Assembly: GCA_037176725.1 (NCBI GenBank)
Contig: JAZBRS010000020.1
Span: 88,854,001-88,918,000 of the forward strand
Origin: Posidonia oceanica
Lineage: Eukaryota > Streptophyta > Magnoliopsida > Alismatales > Posidoniaceae
DNA length: 64,000 nt
Direction: 5' to 3'
The notes under the pieces are model-generated. The model made no database searches. It was not told where the DNA came from and worked only from the letters and a program-made list of their open reading frames with translations. Position 1 is the first letter of the stretch, and each line of letters opens with the position of its first letter. Below, in pieces: positions 63,601 to 64,000 of the stretch. The position numbers were made by a program, and so were the translations under genes.

Positions 63601-64000
63601 TGACCTTGAAGGGGCATGTAATGGCTTGCCCTCAAATTAAGGAAGCAAGCAAACAAACGGACGTGACTTCGAAAAGGCACGCAAAGTCGCTTGTCCACAA
63701 ATTAAGGAAGCGAGCAAACATCATCACGAAAGGGCATACAAAGGCTTGTCCTTAAATTGAGGAAGCAAGCAAACAGACGTGACTTCAAAGAGGCACGCAA
63801 AGGCGCTCGTCCACAAATTAAGGTAGCGAGCAAACTTGACCACGAAGGGGCATGCAAGGGCTTGTCCTGAAAGTAAGGATGCAAGCAAACAAGCAGGCGT
63901 GACTTCGAAAAGGCACGCAAAGGCGCTCATCGTCAAATTATGGAAGCGAGCAAATGTGACCAGGAAGGGGCATGTAAGGGCTTGTCCACAAATTAAGGAA
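60640..64000 (+). repeat. Class-R satellite block R3 (partial copy of R2)
   Basis: From 60640 the sequence repeats R2 from 55112 at a constant offset of 5528 bp, rising to 5648 bp after about 62.6 kb because R3, like R1, keeps the 120 bp unit that R2 lacks. The copy is cut by the window end, so its length is unknown. Still satellite at 64000. Confidence 0.88.

Noticed and set aside
7196..64000. CRISPR array
   Set aside because: Repeats are contiguous and degenerate with no unique spacers of constant length. The sequence context is eukaryotic.

Overview
This window holds almost nothing but repeats, and I find no protein-coding gene, tRNA, rRNA or CRISPR array that I can support. It looks like a piece of a large plant (probably flowering-plant) heterochromatic satellite array. 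The reasons are a roughly 58 kb head-to-tail tandem repeat that runs off both ends of the window, and one very long LTR of the plant Ty3/gypsy Tat/Ogre style inserted in it. I cannot name the species or match the satellite to a published family from memory.

Layout: (1) 1-1413, satellite. (2) 1414-7195, a 5,782 bp solo LTR (TGTTGACACC at the left end, GCTACA at the right end) flanked by the 5 bp target-site duplication CACGC. (3) 7196-64000, the same satellite in the same orientation and phase, with no further insertion. About 58.2 kb is satellite, or roughly 485 repeat equivalents.

The repeat unit is 120 bp. It is itself an old dimer of a 65 bp half (A) and a 55 bp half (B). Both halves begin AAATTAAGGAAGC and end GTCCTC, and their by-eye consensuses are about 80% identical once an 8 bp and a 2 bp gap are allowed. 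Since 120 is divisible by three, the array shows hundreds of long but meaningless open frames (40-residue periodic) on both strands; none is annotated as a gene.

Above the unit level the array is a mosaic of segmental duplications and short higher-order repeats. Two sequence classes alternate: class L (roughly 1-29.9, 41-43.8 and 47.4-51.3 kb) and class R (30-41, 43.9-47.4 and 51.4-64 kb). Block 30.0-39.2 kb is repeated at 51.8-60.6 kb (offset 21.8 kb, shrinking through traceable indels). Part of it is repeated again from 60,640 after a sharp junction. Smaller tandem duplications have periods of 1738, 906, 599 and 359 bp. A paralogous stretch at 9.7 kb preserves the uninterrupted sequence into which the LTR jumped, giving an in-window empty site that fixes the insertion at exactly 5,787 bp (LTR plus one TSD copy).

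Inside the LTR the layout reads, left to right: telomere-like CCCTAAA copies, pyrimidine-rich and A-rich low-complexity blocks, a weak TATA candidate near 3321, a GA-rich then GC-rich leader-like stretch, a degenerate TTGCAT repeat field, a 30 bp minisatellite with eight copies, and a conserved-looking 3' section. All alignments were made by eye; identities and block edges are approximate unless a position is given exactly.
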